The translations under genes and the position numbers were made by a program. Positions 13,640 through 26,900 of a stretch of 64,000 bases of DNA are shown piece by piece. The notes beneath the pieces are model-generated. The model saw only the letters and a program-made list of their open reading frames with translations, had not been told where the DNA came from and ran no database searches. Source of the stretch: Plectrocnemia conspersa (Eukaryota; Arthropoda; Insecta; Trichoptera; Polycentropodidae); NCBI GenBank assembly GCA_009617715.1, contig VTFK01000305.1, positions 186,001-250,000 on the forward strand, given 5' to 3'. Each line of letters begins with the position of its first letter. Within the stretch, counting starts at the first letter, position 1.

Positions 13640-14460
13640 TTATTGGCTTTCGCTAGAGGGCGGGCGGAAAAATGGTGACCTACCGACGTGATCTAGACAT
13701 ATAAATCGAATTCGAGCCACGCCATTCAAGACCAGGACGGTGCAAAAATTATAACCAACCTTCTGATATCGCCAGGATAGGGCTCGTATTGCTAACGCCA
13801 TGGTGACACTACCGCTTACGCTCCTCGCCCTCACAATCAACAAAACACGCCGACGCCGACGCCGACAACCACCGATAGTCGCCCGTTGGCCTAAAATAAT
13901 CTAGCGACCAACAACTGTCAGCAATGGAAAATCCTTTGTGGTCCGCAAGAGTTTCTCGGCCTGCCAGTCAAATCAAGCTCCAACAGCTCCAGAGCATCCG
14001 CACCAGCTTTTTAATCTGATTACAACGTCTCAAGCCAATCAAACCTTCGAGCCTATCAGATCTTCAGCTGTCATCAAGATCGGAACACCCTTTGTGGACG
14101 CGGCCTCTATTTTTTTTATTTTGACCTATTTTTGGGTAGTTTTCCTTGGTTCCCGAACTATAAGATAAACTAAAAATCTATTCAACTAATTATCAACCTA
14201 TTAGTTTACTACCGACACTTCATATAATAAATATTTAAAAATAATAATATTAACTCGCTTAATGGAATCTCTTGTAGGTGAAATAATAAACGAACAATTT
14301 GATTTTCACGAAAAGCACTCAACCACTCACTAACTCAATAGACTTACAGAACACATTTCCGCCAATTCCAATAAAAATAAAAGTACGGGTCTTTCGATGC
14401 TTGATGTAGAAAAAGCTAACGATACGATGTGCGCGAATGGATTGTAAAAACTATTTTTTT
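13640..14460 (+). mobile_element. Decayed Jockey-like LINE fragment
   Basis: From about 14171 the plus strand reads, across broken frames, as the start of a non-LTR reverse transcriptase. A block like NYxPISLLPT is followed by INEQFDFHEKHSTTH, corresponding to the family's EEQFGFRxxHSTTH. Then come LNRLTEHISANSNKNKSTG and MLDVEKANDT, corresponding to the LDVEKAFDT catalytic motif. Here the first Phe/Asp context is altered (KANDT). The GC-richer 13640-14168 piece lies immediately upstream and could be its 5' part, including a 76-codon frame at 13938. Stops and frameshifts make it dead. Confidence 0.7.
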
Positions 14461-14845
14461 AACTTTGATATATAATACATATTGAAGTTTAATTACTATT
14501 TTTATGTTTACAATTGTGTTATTATTATACAATATAATAAAAAAATACAATTTAAAAGGAAAAATATAATCTTTTAACAAATTCAGTAATAGAATAAATA
14601 AATATAGGAAAAATAAATAATAAAAAGTATACAGTATACAATACTTTTATTAGAAAAAAAAACGATAAATATGATAAATGCTAACTTGGGTATTCGATAG
14701 ACTCTAAACATAAAATTGACTAAGCGTATAGTAAAAGATTTGCCGTTATTACGACCCTTAGACCGATATTTATCAAATCATGCTAACAAGTAATTATACA
14801 GGTTTTAACACATGCATGCCCGATGTTAAGTAACAGCAGTAATAC

Positions 14846-14986
14846 TATTTTTGAGGATAGAAATTATTTAATGTCATGTCAATAAGTTTATCATAGACCA
14901 TTCAAACCCTCTAAATCTTATTTTTGAGGATAGAAAGTCTTTATTTAATGAAAAATGTTTTTAAGTTTATCATAGACCATTCAAAA
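14846..14986. repeat. 73-bp diverged tandem duplication
   Basis: Units beginning TATTTTTGAGGATAGAAA start at 14846 and 14919. Both run through AAGTTTATCATAGACCATTC. The copies differ by small indels in the middle. This is a local duplication in non-coding DNA. Confidence 0.85.
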
Positions 14987-14989
14987 TAT

Positions 14990-17265
14990 GTATATTTTAT
15001 TAGGCTATTATAATGCATTTCGGTTACTTTTCAGGTCATGATTGTTGTATTTTAAATTAATCCTTATATTTTCGACATACAACAATAAGATGATTTAATT
15101 AGATTTTATTATGATTTGTTTTCGTTAAAATAATATTTTTGTTTTGTATACTTATTTACTTAAACAAGCTCAATATTTAAGTTTTCTTGTAACTCAAGTC
15201 CAAAAATTTCATTCTGACCTCCGATCGTAAATGGATATAACAACAAAGTTATCGGTTTTTCGTCAGTCCGTTTATAAAGTCGTTTCGCTCTCATCACCTA
15301 TAAAGATATATTGGGCCTCGGGCATCCTACACACATAAATATGCGAGTTAATATTTTTAAAGTTTAATTGTGTGGACATAACTCAAATGGCAAGGTCGAG
15401 TAGCGTTGTACGTGAAGAAAAAAATATTCATTATTAGCCAAGAATAGAGCCGAAGAAAGCAAAGACAAAATATAATTTAATAAATGAACGATACGTAAAT
15501 AAACGGCATTTCGGATTATTTTTGGTGCTCGCTAGTCTCGGACGAAGATCTAAAAATATTCACAACTTATATTTAGATCATGTATGATTTAAAAAATATA
15601 TATAATATGATAATGTTTGATACGAATGCTTGAGAGCTGATATTGATTCTTGGAAAATTTCTAGGTGGTCCAGTGCGGAATGAATGAAAAGCATTTAGTG
15701 GGCAGTAAATAATCGGCGATGAGCTCTAATGTGGTCAATCGTCTTATTGTTTTGATCTCTCTTAATGACTTAACGATTGTTTGAAACATTTCACTCAAAA
15801 CTTTGCTAGTGTATAAATAAAGATATCTGCATATTTTCGTCCGTTGCCCATCCGATGTGCGGAAAAGGGCGTTCCCAAGCGAGATTCATATCAGAGTTGG
15901 GGTCCGTTCAAGTACGAGCGTGTAAAACTTTGGACAGAGACATACTTTAATTTTAAAGGTCTCCTTGGCGTGTTTGTATACACGAAAAGCTTAAGTGGGT
16001 AGATGCCGCGGCGCTACGTAATTGCGGGGGCAAACGTACTACGGCGACTTTTTTTAGTCTTTCGCGGTGATGTAACAATCGTGGTAGCTTGTGTCAAATT
16101 TACTGACGTCTTTGATTTTTTAAAAACATGTATAAATAATTTTTAATTGGATTTATTTCAGTTGCGAGAAGTTTTCTGTACATTTTTTTCTTCTAATACT
16201 TATGCTGAAGGCAAATTTATGTAAAAAATAATTTTTGCTTCAGTATACCCAACGGAATATAATAAGTTTCCATGTAAAATTCAAATAGGGTTTATCGAAG
16301 TAAAGTTCTCTCAAATACGATATTTATAATTAAAAATAATAGAAACACATTTAGCAAACCCAACTGCGAGTGATATTCAAAGAGTCAAGATACAAGGCTA
16401 ATACAAAAAGAACCGATTAATACTATGCCATTTCAGCTACGTTCCGCGTGACGTATTTCAGTTTGCCAGGCTCCAGTTACAATACTGTTGTTGCATTGTG
16501 TACTTAAAAAAATACAATGAAAATTTCTAATACTAAAATTTGTTGCTAACATGTTTCTATTACGTTGATGAAACGTCGTTGATTTAATGTAAAAAGTAGT
16601 AATGTCTGAAAAAAATATATTTATTGTTCTTAGACTAGCTAATAAAAAAATCGTATCTATGCTCCTCAAATGCATTGAAATTTTTGGTGACTATGTTGAA
16701 AGATAGATAAAGGTTGTCCTATAATACTATCCTATGTCCTAAAATAAAATACTTCAGAAATATTTCAAATTCATTAGCTTTCTATGTTTACTCTTAGAAT
16801 ATCTTCAGTATATTAAAATGTATTCCTATTATTAAAGGAAAACATTTACAAATTACCATAAAAATTAATAATTTAACATTAGTTTTTACATATAATTATA
16901 GTATGCCCTAAAAATTATTTTACTATATTTTGCGTATTTTTTATCGACGGTTTTTACTTGCAAAAATAGAGATATCATAGATAAATTAAATTGCCATACA
17001 TATTTTTTGAATAAGTGTTAAATGACAATCATCATACACTGATTGACATTTAAACAACCATTACTTTACTATGATGTACACCGAGTGTACATGTCGTCTA
17101 TTTATGTAAATATGTATATGAATATAATATGTCAAATAAAATGTTATACGCTTATTAAATTAGTTTATCGAAAGTCACCTTCAACAAAATTGCCTTTTAA
17201 TCCACTGTTAATCGCAACGTCAATACAATTAAACAAATTTCTACTTTTCGGAAGATTTTAACTAA
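14990..17265. other. Non-coding stretch
   Basis: I found no gene. A GC-richer segment at about 15830-16080 has no coherent translation. An 80-codon minus-strand frame at 16433-16675 has no recognisable motif and no splice context. Nothing else can be supported. Confidence 0.5.
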
Positions 17266-17269
17266 GTTT

Positions 17270-17890
17270 TAAAATTTTACTTTTTTGATGTATTTCATTT
17301 CTCGTGAAATGAAAATTCTCATTTTACTTCTTGATTTTCTTGAGAAATTTTGATAAACAAATAAAGTAACATATATTATTAGATTATAATGATACAGTAT
17401 ATTATTGTAGATATCTTTATATTAATGACGAAGAGGGAACTGGATAATCATTCAACAGAACAAACTACAATAAGTTGATGATTTGTTATATTGGATGCAA
17501 AAAATTGAAGGACCAGAACGAATCTATCTACTTGCATTGATTATATAGCGTTTAGTTTTAATAGAATTTCGGACTTTCGTATTTATTAAAAACCATTTTA
17601 GATTGTTGGAAAAATAAAATTTAGGTAGCTCTGTAGCTCTGTAAAAAGCCCACTTACATTTTTGCATTCTGTCGATTCCCAAGCAGCGCGGTTTTTTTTT
17701 ATCTGATTATGAATGTAGTTCTTAGATTACCAAAGCAAACATTATGCCGATTTGAGAAGTTGAAAAAATCGTGAGAATTTTTGTTATTCAAATACTTCTG
17801 ACCTCTATTAAAAGCTTTTAAGAAATCATTCATATTTTAAGACATCTGGCAAAGGCACGCCCATTCTTATGCAGCGGTTATAAAACATTA
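17270..17890 (+). repeat. Interspersed repeat A, copy 1
   Basis: This segment matches 44095-44710 over most of its length and in the same orientation. Shared blocks include the CATTTCTCG / AATGA palindromic head, TTTTGATAAA, GATTATAATGA-ACAGTATATTATT, CATTTTTGCA-TCTGTCGATTCC, ATTACCAAAGCAAA, TTCAAATACTT-TGACCTCTATTAAAAGC and CATCTGGCA. It has no coding capacity. Its class is undetermined, and it may be a non-autonomous DNA transposon. Confidence 0.75.
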
Positions 17891-17894
17891 CAAA

Positions 17895-18880
17895 ACTATT
17901 GTACAAATTTATTTTTATAAAACATTACTTCAAGCTTAATTAATTATTATTATTATTGTAAATACATATTTGGTTAGTTCAATTCATGCATTATATAGAA
18001 TACTTGTGTTTAACACGTATGTTACGATAATTGGTACGACTATTATTACAATACCAAATTTATTATAAAACTCGTGGTTTTTTAATATTTTTAATTACTA
18101 ATTTATACATATTTTTTACATGTACACTGAATGTACATCACCGGTTCGCGCGGATTAAAAATGAAAGGAACAGCGATAATAATTTCAAAATATTTTTCTT
18201 AGAATCATATAAATACAGCATAAAGGTAGTTTTTAAGTTGACTTGCTTATGTTGGTTTAATAAAACTTAAATTTTCTAATGTATCATAATAAATTTAAAG
18301 TATGCTTATATCATAAACTCTAATTTTTATTTAACTTACCAATAAATACAATTCCTTGATAGCTTACAAATTTTTTGTTTTAAGAATAATTCTTCAGAAA
18401 TTGTTGTATGTTTTGACGATATTTATATCACTAGTATACTAATAATAAATATCAATTTTAAATGCGCTAATTATTGGCTCATATATGTATTAACAAAATA
18501 ACTGTATTTGATGATAACTCTTAAATAGTTATAATTAACTAATCTGATTTTTTTCATTATATCATCATATATTTATAACCTAAGGTTAGATAACTGTAAA
18601 TATATTGGTATAACAAGCATATATATAACTTGGTGGGAAAATGTTAATGACCTTGACGTAGTTTTAAACGCGAAAAGCTTTTATCTTATCCACTTTCACA
18701 AATCTACTCGACATCAAACGTTGAACTCTCGTATAATGTAATCGAAAAAGAAAAGCTCTTTCGCTTTATATCGACTTTCCGAAAAAATCATTTAAAGTGG
18801 CAGACCACCACCTGTCCGGCGATCGCACACCTTGTCGTTCCACAGCCATAACTAAAAACTTCCTTCGTGTAACCGTAAAA
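17895..18880. other. Non-coding stretch upstream of the RhoGAP promoter region
   Basis: This stretch is AT-rich throughout. A 79-codon frame at 18031-18270 is low-complexity with no motif. Nothing further can be supported. Confidence 0.5.
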
Positions 18881-18894
18881 ATAACAAGTGGAAC

Positions 18895-19221
18895 AGCTAT
18901 TTATAATACGTGTGTAAAACTTTAGTTCTGGCAGTGGGGGGGCGGCGGCGCGCCAGTCTTGGCGTCGCGCGCGCGCCGGCCGCTGGACATCTCTTCAACC
19001 CTTGACCAGTCCTAGTCTTGGTCTTGATTGACATCCCTGTCAATATCCACGTGCCTTATAATGTCACCGCCGACGAAAAACCCTAGTGCCGCTTCAAAAG
19101 ATCCACCCAAAGAGTGATCAGGAAGCCTCAAACAAAATGTTCTAGACCAAAAATCAGTGACAGTTTAGTTTTTAATTCAGTGTGATGAAACGAGAGTGGT
19201 CAGTGGAGAGAGCATCAGTGA
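18895..19221 (+). promoter_or_regulatory. Candidate promoter / 5' UTR of the RhoGAP gene, with GC-rich island
   Basis: A TATA-like TATTTATAA lies at about 18899-18907. It is followed by an abrupt GC-rich island at about 18936-18990, with runs of GGGGGGGCGGCGGCGCGCC and GCGCGCGCGCC, in otherwise AT-rich DNA. A CACGTG E-box lies near 19050. The first RhoGAP ATG is about 320 bp downstream, and an in-frame TGA at 19219-19221 sits directly before it. The island therefore most likely marks the core promoter and 5' UTR of the long isoform. The transcription start itself is not resolved. Confidence 0.5.
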
Positions 19222-20955
19222 ATGTCAAATGTGATGGCGGAACGTGGAAGGCGCGGTTCTAGCGCTAGTCCCGACAACATGGGCAAGTCGCGAAAATTAC
19301 GCAAACCATCTAAAGAGCGGTGGCTCTTGACCCGCAAGACATGGAAGTATATGGCGGATGCGGGTCGTCGACTTATCCCGGAAGGAGCTCTGAACAGACC
19401 GGAAGACATACCTAAAATCGAGGCTTACTTTCAAGAAGTCTGCCAGAAAGAACCCAAGTTCTTACTATGGCGGAAAAGCTCATATCCTGGAGCTATAGGA
19501 TTCAGACCTCACAGAAGACGCAGAGACAGAACTAAAGGCGGCAGCTGCAGACAAACTAGCTCTGCTGATGAAGCGGAAGAAATACCTCCACCGACCAAAA
19601 AACCAATAGGCAATTTGATCATTACGCAAACATCCGGTGGACGATTCGATATAAGTAAATTAAAGAAAGATTTTCTTGGACCATCGACGTCTAAAGATCC
19701 TAAATCGGTATTGAAATCTGGACCTGGGTCATCCACTACCATTCAAGCACCAGCGGAAGATCCGGACCAAAAAGAGCTCATCGATATGATTCAGAAATAC
19801 TTAAACGTTCAAGATAAACCACCTCCGCCACCAGGTCAACCAGGGTTTGAATATCAAGATTTGATTGATAAATTGCAGCAACATTTAGCGTTAGTTTTTG
19901 GAAAACAAAACGAGAACGAAAGAAGTAGAAGGAATGCGAGAAGAGCTTCTGGATTGTCTGCTGATGGAGATCCGGTTCAAAGATCGCTTTTAGATACATT
20001 GAGTAGATATTATAGCAGATCTCCCAATAGAAATCATGTGATTTCAGATTTATTGACGGACCGAAAGCTTTTGAAGAAGTTGTATTATGATTTGCGGCAA
20101 ACTAAAAATTTTAGGCCAACTAGAAGCGGATTGGCTACTAGTAGTAGTAGTACTAGTTTGGGACAAACGTGGAGAAGTTCATTGCATCATATGAGGCGAG
20201 AAGATGATTATGAAGAAGAAGACGATGAAGATTATGTAGAAGGGCCTTGGGAAAAACCCGGTAGAGCGTCAATTGGACCACCGCCTTTAGTCGAAGTGAT
20301 TGGAGAGAGTGGAGGATTCCAGGCTGAGACTGGAATACAGACAGATCAGATTAGCGAAGATGCATTGAAACGATTGAGAGCTGAGTTGCATGAGAGAAGG
20401 AAGCAGAGAGCCGCTGAAGAAGACGGTGAAGGTGGAAAAGATTCTAAATCGGACGATAAAAAATCTCCTAGGAGAAGAAGTAGCGTGGATCACGATGATG
20501 TATCGCAGTCAGTGAGCGATACGATTAAAAGATACTTGAGAATGGCTAGAAAGAAGAGTGTGGATGCCGATAAAGTGGATAGGTTTAAGCGGATAAACTA
20601 TGATAAGAACTTGAGGAATATAAAGCCCAAGGGCGAGATCAGTAAGCCGGGGGATGACGATGGTCTGAGTAAGGGTTGTCAAACGGACGAAGAGTGGCTG
20701 GACGTGTTCGAAATAGTGTCTACGCCGGAGAGGAGTGCTGGTTCTTTCTTTTCGCAACTTTTGCACGGTGGTCGCGGTCACGGTTCTGGTGGTAGTGGTC
20801 ACGGTTCATCATCGAATTCGTCTCCGGTAGGTGGAGGGGTGATGCAGAAGTCGAGATCATCCAGCAGCGTGGTGCAGCATGTCAGCAGGAGAATCTGGCG
20901 TGCCAGGAGCAAAAGTCGAGGTCCTCCTGCACAGCCTGCGTCGTGGCTGCCACAG
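19222..20955 (+). CDS. ARHGAP6: RhoGAP exon 1 (N-terminal arm, 578 codons)
   Basis: This exon is 1734 bp, phase 0 out at donor CACAG|GTCTGT. A basic N-terminal block ([20 protein letters not shown], about residues 22-41) looks conserved and folded. The rest is low-complexity. It includes a proline run (PPPPPG), an acidic run (about residues 327-340), two GxQTD motifs and a recurring short helix pattern of the form I/L-x-D-x-I-x-x-Y-L. If intron 1 is retained, the frame continues 20 codons and stops at 21018. Confidence 0.9.
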
Positions 20956-23900
20956 GTCTGTAAATTTCAATTTATTAATAAATATATCCATAAATCATTT
21001 ACTTTTAGTTATATTTAAATATTAGTAATATTAGTAATATAAAAAATAGTTTAACCAGACTTTATACCAACTACAGTAGTTTTTAGAAAAATCAATAAAA
21101 AAAATTTGATCAGTTCTATTTTGATGATTTTAAATATTATTTAATATTTATATTTCTGTTTTTTTACAGAAATACTTTACGTAAAATTTATATAGAAAAT
21201 GGTTATTCAAAGTTTTTTTTATTGTCATTTTCACTATCTTACATTTTTAAAATATTTAAAAAAAAAAAATATGATTTTAATTAAAATAATACAACAGTAT
21301 TTAATATAATATAAATAAGCTGTTCAATAAAAGGTAACATAAATACCATCAATAATTTTGTATTATATTAGATTGCCAAAAATTCATATAAAGTTGCATG
21401 TCGAAAATCCTTGGTATAAATTAGCTATCAATATTACTAAATATTTTTTACAGACAAAATAAAAAATAAGTGTTTGCTCTAGTATATATGTATATTAAAA
21501 TAAGGAAATAAAAAACTAGTTTAGTATGTTTAGTTATTTTATATTTTCAGATCAGTTTACGTACATTTTTTTCAACGCTTATTTTTTTTAAATTTTCCAA
21601 ATTAAATGACCAAGTCCTCAAATTAAACAAAGAGTCTTTTAAGATTGTTAGCTATTTTATAGAAATGAGAATTTAATAATTTATGAGTCAAATCTGTAGG
21701 AGAAAAGTGGTATAAAAAGTAATTTTGACTTAAAGATTCTCACATTTTTTTTCTAATTTTGATGGTATACCACAATATATTTCATATATATTTTTGTATT
21801 AAATATATGTCAAAATCGCGTTTATATTCATATACGCGTTTGCTCCTGCTCTATATGACACAATCTGAAATAGATAGATAAATGTTATTGATAAGGAAAA
21901 CGAGTAATAAAACATTTTACATTTGATAATATTTTTTACCTATTTTTGTGTTATGGTGTTATAATACGTTTGCACAAAAAGTAAAAAATTGTACCTGAGT
22001 CATAATTAAGTTTTATAATATTTTTTATTCTAAATCGCATCGGAAGCATTTATTTAAATTTATATTATATATCCAGTTTAGATTTTTATAAGCTATATGA
22101 TATATTTTTATAATAGATAGAGGCATGTAATGACTTAAACTTACATTTAACTGTAAACTTACACTATTATTATTTGATTAAAGTTACACAGACAAAGGGA
22201 TCCTCAATATTATTAATCTTTTTTTTTGAATACATTAATGATATTTTCTATGAGCTAAAGTAGCTTATTATTAGATTGTTTTAATACCTAATTCGATCCT
22301 AATTAATTATCACAATATTCATACAAACAAACGCCATAGTAATTAAACCTTAAAGTATACGTGAGATTCGAAACTATGTCTTTCGGGTATAAGTTACCGA
22401 CTTATACCACTATTGTGCTGGTTTGTTTTATTTTCACTCCAATTTATTTTATTATTTTATTACGATCTGCTTTTAATGATGACTTAAAATTTTACATTAT
22501 TTACTAAATTACTGCGTAGTTAAAACCTTTTTTATTAAATAAATACAAAATAATAATAACATATATTTATATGCATACATACATGCATATAGTGGATACA
22601 TATACAAACACACAAGAGATTATAGTCCGAAAATAGCCTAGATCAGTCGGAGTGTTGACATAAAGCCAAGTTCAGTTACGAGCTTCATTAATTATATTCA
22701 AGTCCGGCCCAATCGTTTATATTCTTATTATTTTGATCTTCAAAATGATATACTCGGTCACATTTTCGCCGTTCATCAATATCACCTAACTGTCTGATCG
22801 TTAAACGTTAAACGATCGGCGGTTAATTTATGTATCGACAAGTTCGACATAAAATTTCCACAGAAATACATTTCCAGCTCGGTCTAGAGCAAGTAATATA
22901 AAAATAATATTTATATTTGCATATAATATTAATAAAAAAAAATATGTCGTATTTAAACAATTATGGTTTCTAATATATTTTAATTCTATATGTATATTGT
23001 TGAAATACAAGTAATGATTTATAAAGAGCAATAAGATATCTCAAAACGAACCATAAGCTCAATACGAAATTGCGAAAAGCTCGTTTTCCACCCCATTGAA
23101 AATGGAACGCTTAATGGTAGAGCAAAGTGTGATGCAACAGTGATTCTAAATCTGTGCGCTCGTTCCTGTCGCCTTCCGGTGTTGTAATATGTAAATGTAA
23201 ATATAAAACGTTAAAAAATAAAATGAAACATTGTAAAGCTTATATTTTCATAGTAGACGCTTCAACATCTGTGTAGCAATAAAATTAACGTTAAATTTAT
23301 ACCCATTATATTCGAAGCTTTATGCCTAATAAATTTACCTCGAAATTACACATAATAAAACTTATTTTTCAAGCATTAGTATTTATTACATGTTTACTTA
23401 ATTATTTTTGGTCAGAAGTATACTAATAAATAAAAAAATATGTTCTCACTTAAATATATTTTTTTTAATAACAGTATATTTTTCTGAAACAAGAACTAAT
23501 ATTTTATTATCTATGATTTCAATAACTGAGACAACATGCCTTAATTATACTTTAAAAATCATATGTATTAGCGTATCATGATAGAATAAAAAATAATATT
23601 TTATATGTTTTCTGATTACTATGTGTTTTTTAAAATGTTAACTAATGACAACATATAATTTAAACATATTATATAGAAAATATTGGAAATACTATTTACA
23701 TATTTATTTTGCACTTTATTTAAGCGACTAAACGCAAGATATAATTAACTTTTAAAGATTTTATATCTTAGAAATTTATTCTGGCTGATCAATATTTTAT
23801 AAGTCTTCCAATCTATATTGCAGCCTTTAATTGACATATGTCACCATGCACGAGTTCGAATTTATTCATCACGGTATTCATCCGTGAGTTTAGAAAAATC

Positions 23901-26900
23901 TAGGAGATCCTAATCTGTTATGATTCGTCAGAAATAAAATTATATAATAATCACTATTTGCAATCTCCCAGATTGCATAGAAGTTTAAAAAGACTTGGGT
24001 CTTGAGGGGACTTTATTATATTATAACTGAATTTATTTACAATGTACATATTCATATTCTCGTTAAAATCATAGGCTTGTAGTTTTTCTACGACAAAACA
24101 ATATGTTAAAGATGTTTATAAAGAATATTTTCCATTTTAAACCAGACGATATCGCCTCTTACAGACCTATAAGTATCTTACCAGTTATGTCAAAATATTA
24201 TACAAAATACTTTTAAAAATAATCAAACCAGCAATACTGGAAATTAATCTCTGACAAATCATTAATTTGGCTTTAGAAAAAACATATTAAATAAAAATAG
24301 TGCTCAGACTATTCTTTGATATATATATTCCAGGCTGTTTCCATACAATATCTTCTAAATAATCAAATCCTATCTGAAAGATAGACACTTACAAATTAAG
24401 ATCAGAGAAGTAAACACAAAACTGTACCAACTATCATTAAGTGTGCCTCAGGGCAGTGTTCTTGGATCGATGCTCAACTAAAATTTCTATATTTACCAAC
24501 AATACTAGAATAATGGTGTCTGATACTGACCCAACAATACCACCGAAGAGACTGCAAGATCATCTCTAAAAAGTCTAAGCTTGGCTCTCTAAATCGAATC
24601 AGAGCTAATCAGAGCTAATGAAACTAAATCAATCCATGTTAAATTTATATACGCTGAACAAAGATACTCTTGTCTTTCAGTATTCCTCAACGGAAAATCG
24701 ATACCATAAGGGAACTCCGACAAATATCTAGGAATTCATCTCAAAGAAAACTGACTTTAAAAGTCATATTTGGAACAAAAGAAACTTTTTTGGCTCACAG
24801 GATCAAATTCAGGCGTACCATTGAGAAAAATATGATTATATATAAATCTATCATGTAGCTGGTATTATCTTATGGAGCTCAGATTTGGGGTGTAATCATC
24901 ATATATATTATCAATATTATTGATTCGAAATTCAGGTTATTGGCCGGTGCTTTTGGTTTGTGCCTATAAATTATCTATTAAATGCCTGCAACTTATCAGT
25001 GTAAAAAAAAAGACAATTAATAATATAAGTGGACAATATTTGAACAAATTAAAAACTCACCTCAACATACTGGCAAGTAATCTGCTAAAAGTCATTGTTT
25101 AAACTAAACGTAGATTTAATTAGCATAAGCAATATCATGATCACCTAATTAATTATTTAATGGATATTATCTTTTATATGGAAATATAATGGAATAACTT
25201 ATTTTATAAATAGACAGTTTGCATTTTATTATAGATTAAAAAATATTATGCATTATAAATATAATATATTTAACATGGGTTATAAATATAGAAAGCTTTC
25301 TGTTAATGTATGTAATGGCGTTTGTTTGACTTGTTTTAAAATAAATAAAATATTATATAATTAAATATATTTATAGACACATCAAAACAAATAATTCAGA
25401 AGCCAAATATTCTCCTGAAAAAAATAAAACAACTCAGAAAGAGTAGTACATGCGCCGTCGAAATACAATACGAACAATCGCCTTTGAACATCAAACGCTT
25501 GTAAACAAGAGTATCTATCGACAAACGTAAAATCCTGATATTTTTTAGCTTAGAATAAGTAGAAAAAGAGATTTAATTATATTGAAATATACACGGCATT
25601 GTTGGGCAAATCAATGAGTTGTCAGTCGCTCGGTCAAGTCTTAAACGAGTGTGTTTATTTGGAATGACGCCACGGTAGTTCGTTACATTTATGCGATTAT
25701 AAATACCTTTTCGTCGGATTTCCACCGCAGCTGTAATTTAATTTCATTGCTTTTTTCACTAGCTACTAAGTTCTGTAATAATGTTTTTCTCCAGTTTATA
25801 TACAGCTCGTGTATTCAAATTGATTTGATGTAAGTCATGAAATATGATCGTTCTAATTTAGTCGGGTGTTTTGTAACAACTGCTATAAATAAAGTGTAAT
25901 ATTTATTTAATAAATTTGCTACAATTTTTATAAGTCAATTATTTCTTAATAGCTTAAAAATTATCTTAAGTGCCAATGTGATCCAAATCTAATTATTTTT
26001 AAAAAATGTATTAAATCTCCTTTATAAACTAAACTGTTTTGACAGTTTTAGGTTATAGTGAAAGTTAAATATGGATAGTTCAAATAATGGTGCAAAAGTC
26101 AGTTTCTATTTTAAAAATTGAATAGCTTTTGAATAACCAAGGGATGTAGATTTTTTAATTTCAATTATTTATTCTCTTAGATATAATTGTGAAATATGAT
26201 ATACTTTAAAAGCCGAGCTTTTTTTTTGGCTGTGTCCCATGACAATTTGTAACGTTTCTGAATATAATGCTTTAATTTCTTCTTGAATATTATTCTTTAG
26301 TTCTTGAAGTGTTTAAGGTGTGTTAATATAACCTGACCCCAAAGGAAATAAACTGGAGCTGTCAGATCAGGCAAACGTGGTGGTCAGTTAATTTCTATTC
26401 CGAGTGAAATTAGTATTTTGACGAAGAAGCTTTATTGTTGCTTTTGTATGAACAGTTGTTTTATCATGCTGAAACCATAAGTTATTTCTGCAACCTATTT
26501 CTAGACAAATATTATTTTCAATCATCCCTCGGTATCTTTCCCCGGTTACTCTCAATGCATTACCTTCACAATCTCCGAAAAAGTATGGTCAAATAATTCG
26601 TTATGATGTAATTCCGCCCCTGACTGTGCATTTAAGGGGATGCAGCTGATCTTGGTGTACAACCCTTGGATTTTCAGAACCTCAAATTCTGCAGTTCTGT
26701 CTATTAATGACACCATTTAGGTGAAAATGGGCTTCATCTGACATTATTAGTCTGAGGACGAACCCATTTTCAGTTCTTAGAAAACGAATAGTAAAAAACT
26801 AGCCGTTCTAAAAAGTCTATTTTATTTTAAACGGAAAAAAATGAACTTCCTTTAAAATTTGCTGCAATGATCCACGGAAAACGCCCAACTGTGTAGAACG

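Noticed and set aside
5845..19000. Further coding exons of the gene that starts at 5742
   Set aside because: No frame in this range shows a recognisable domain or a well-placed acceptor continuing in phase 1, so I did not extend the model.
19509..20802. Several minus-strand frames of 68-97 codons opposite RhoGAP exon 1
   Set aside because: They are shadows of the real plus-strand exon without splice signals or recognisable domains.
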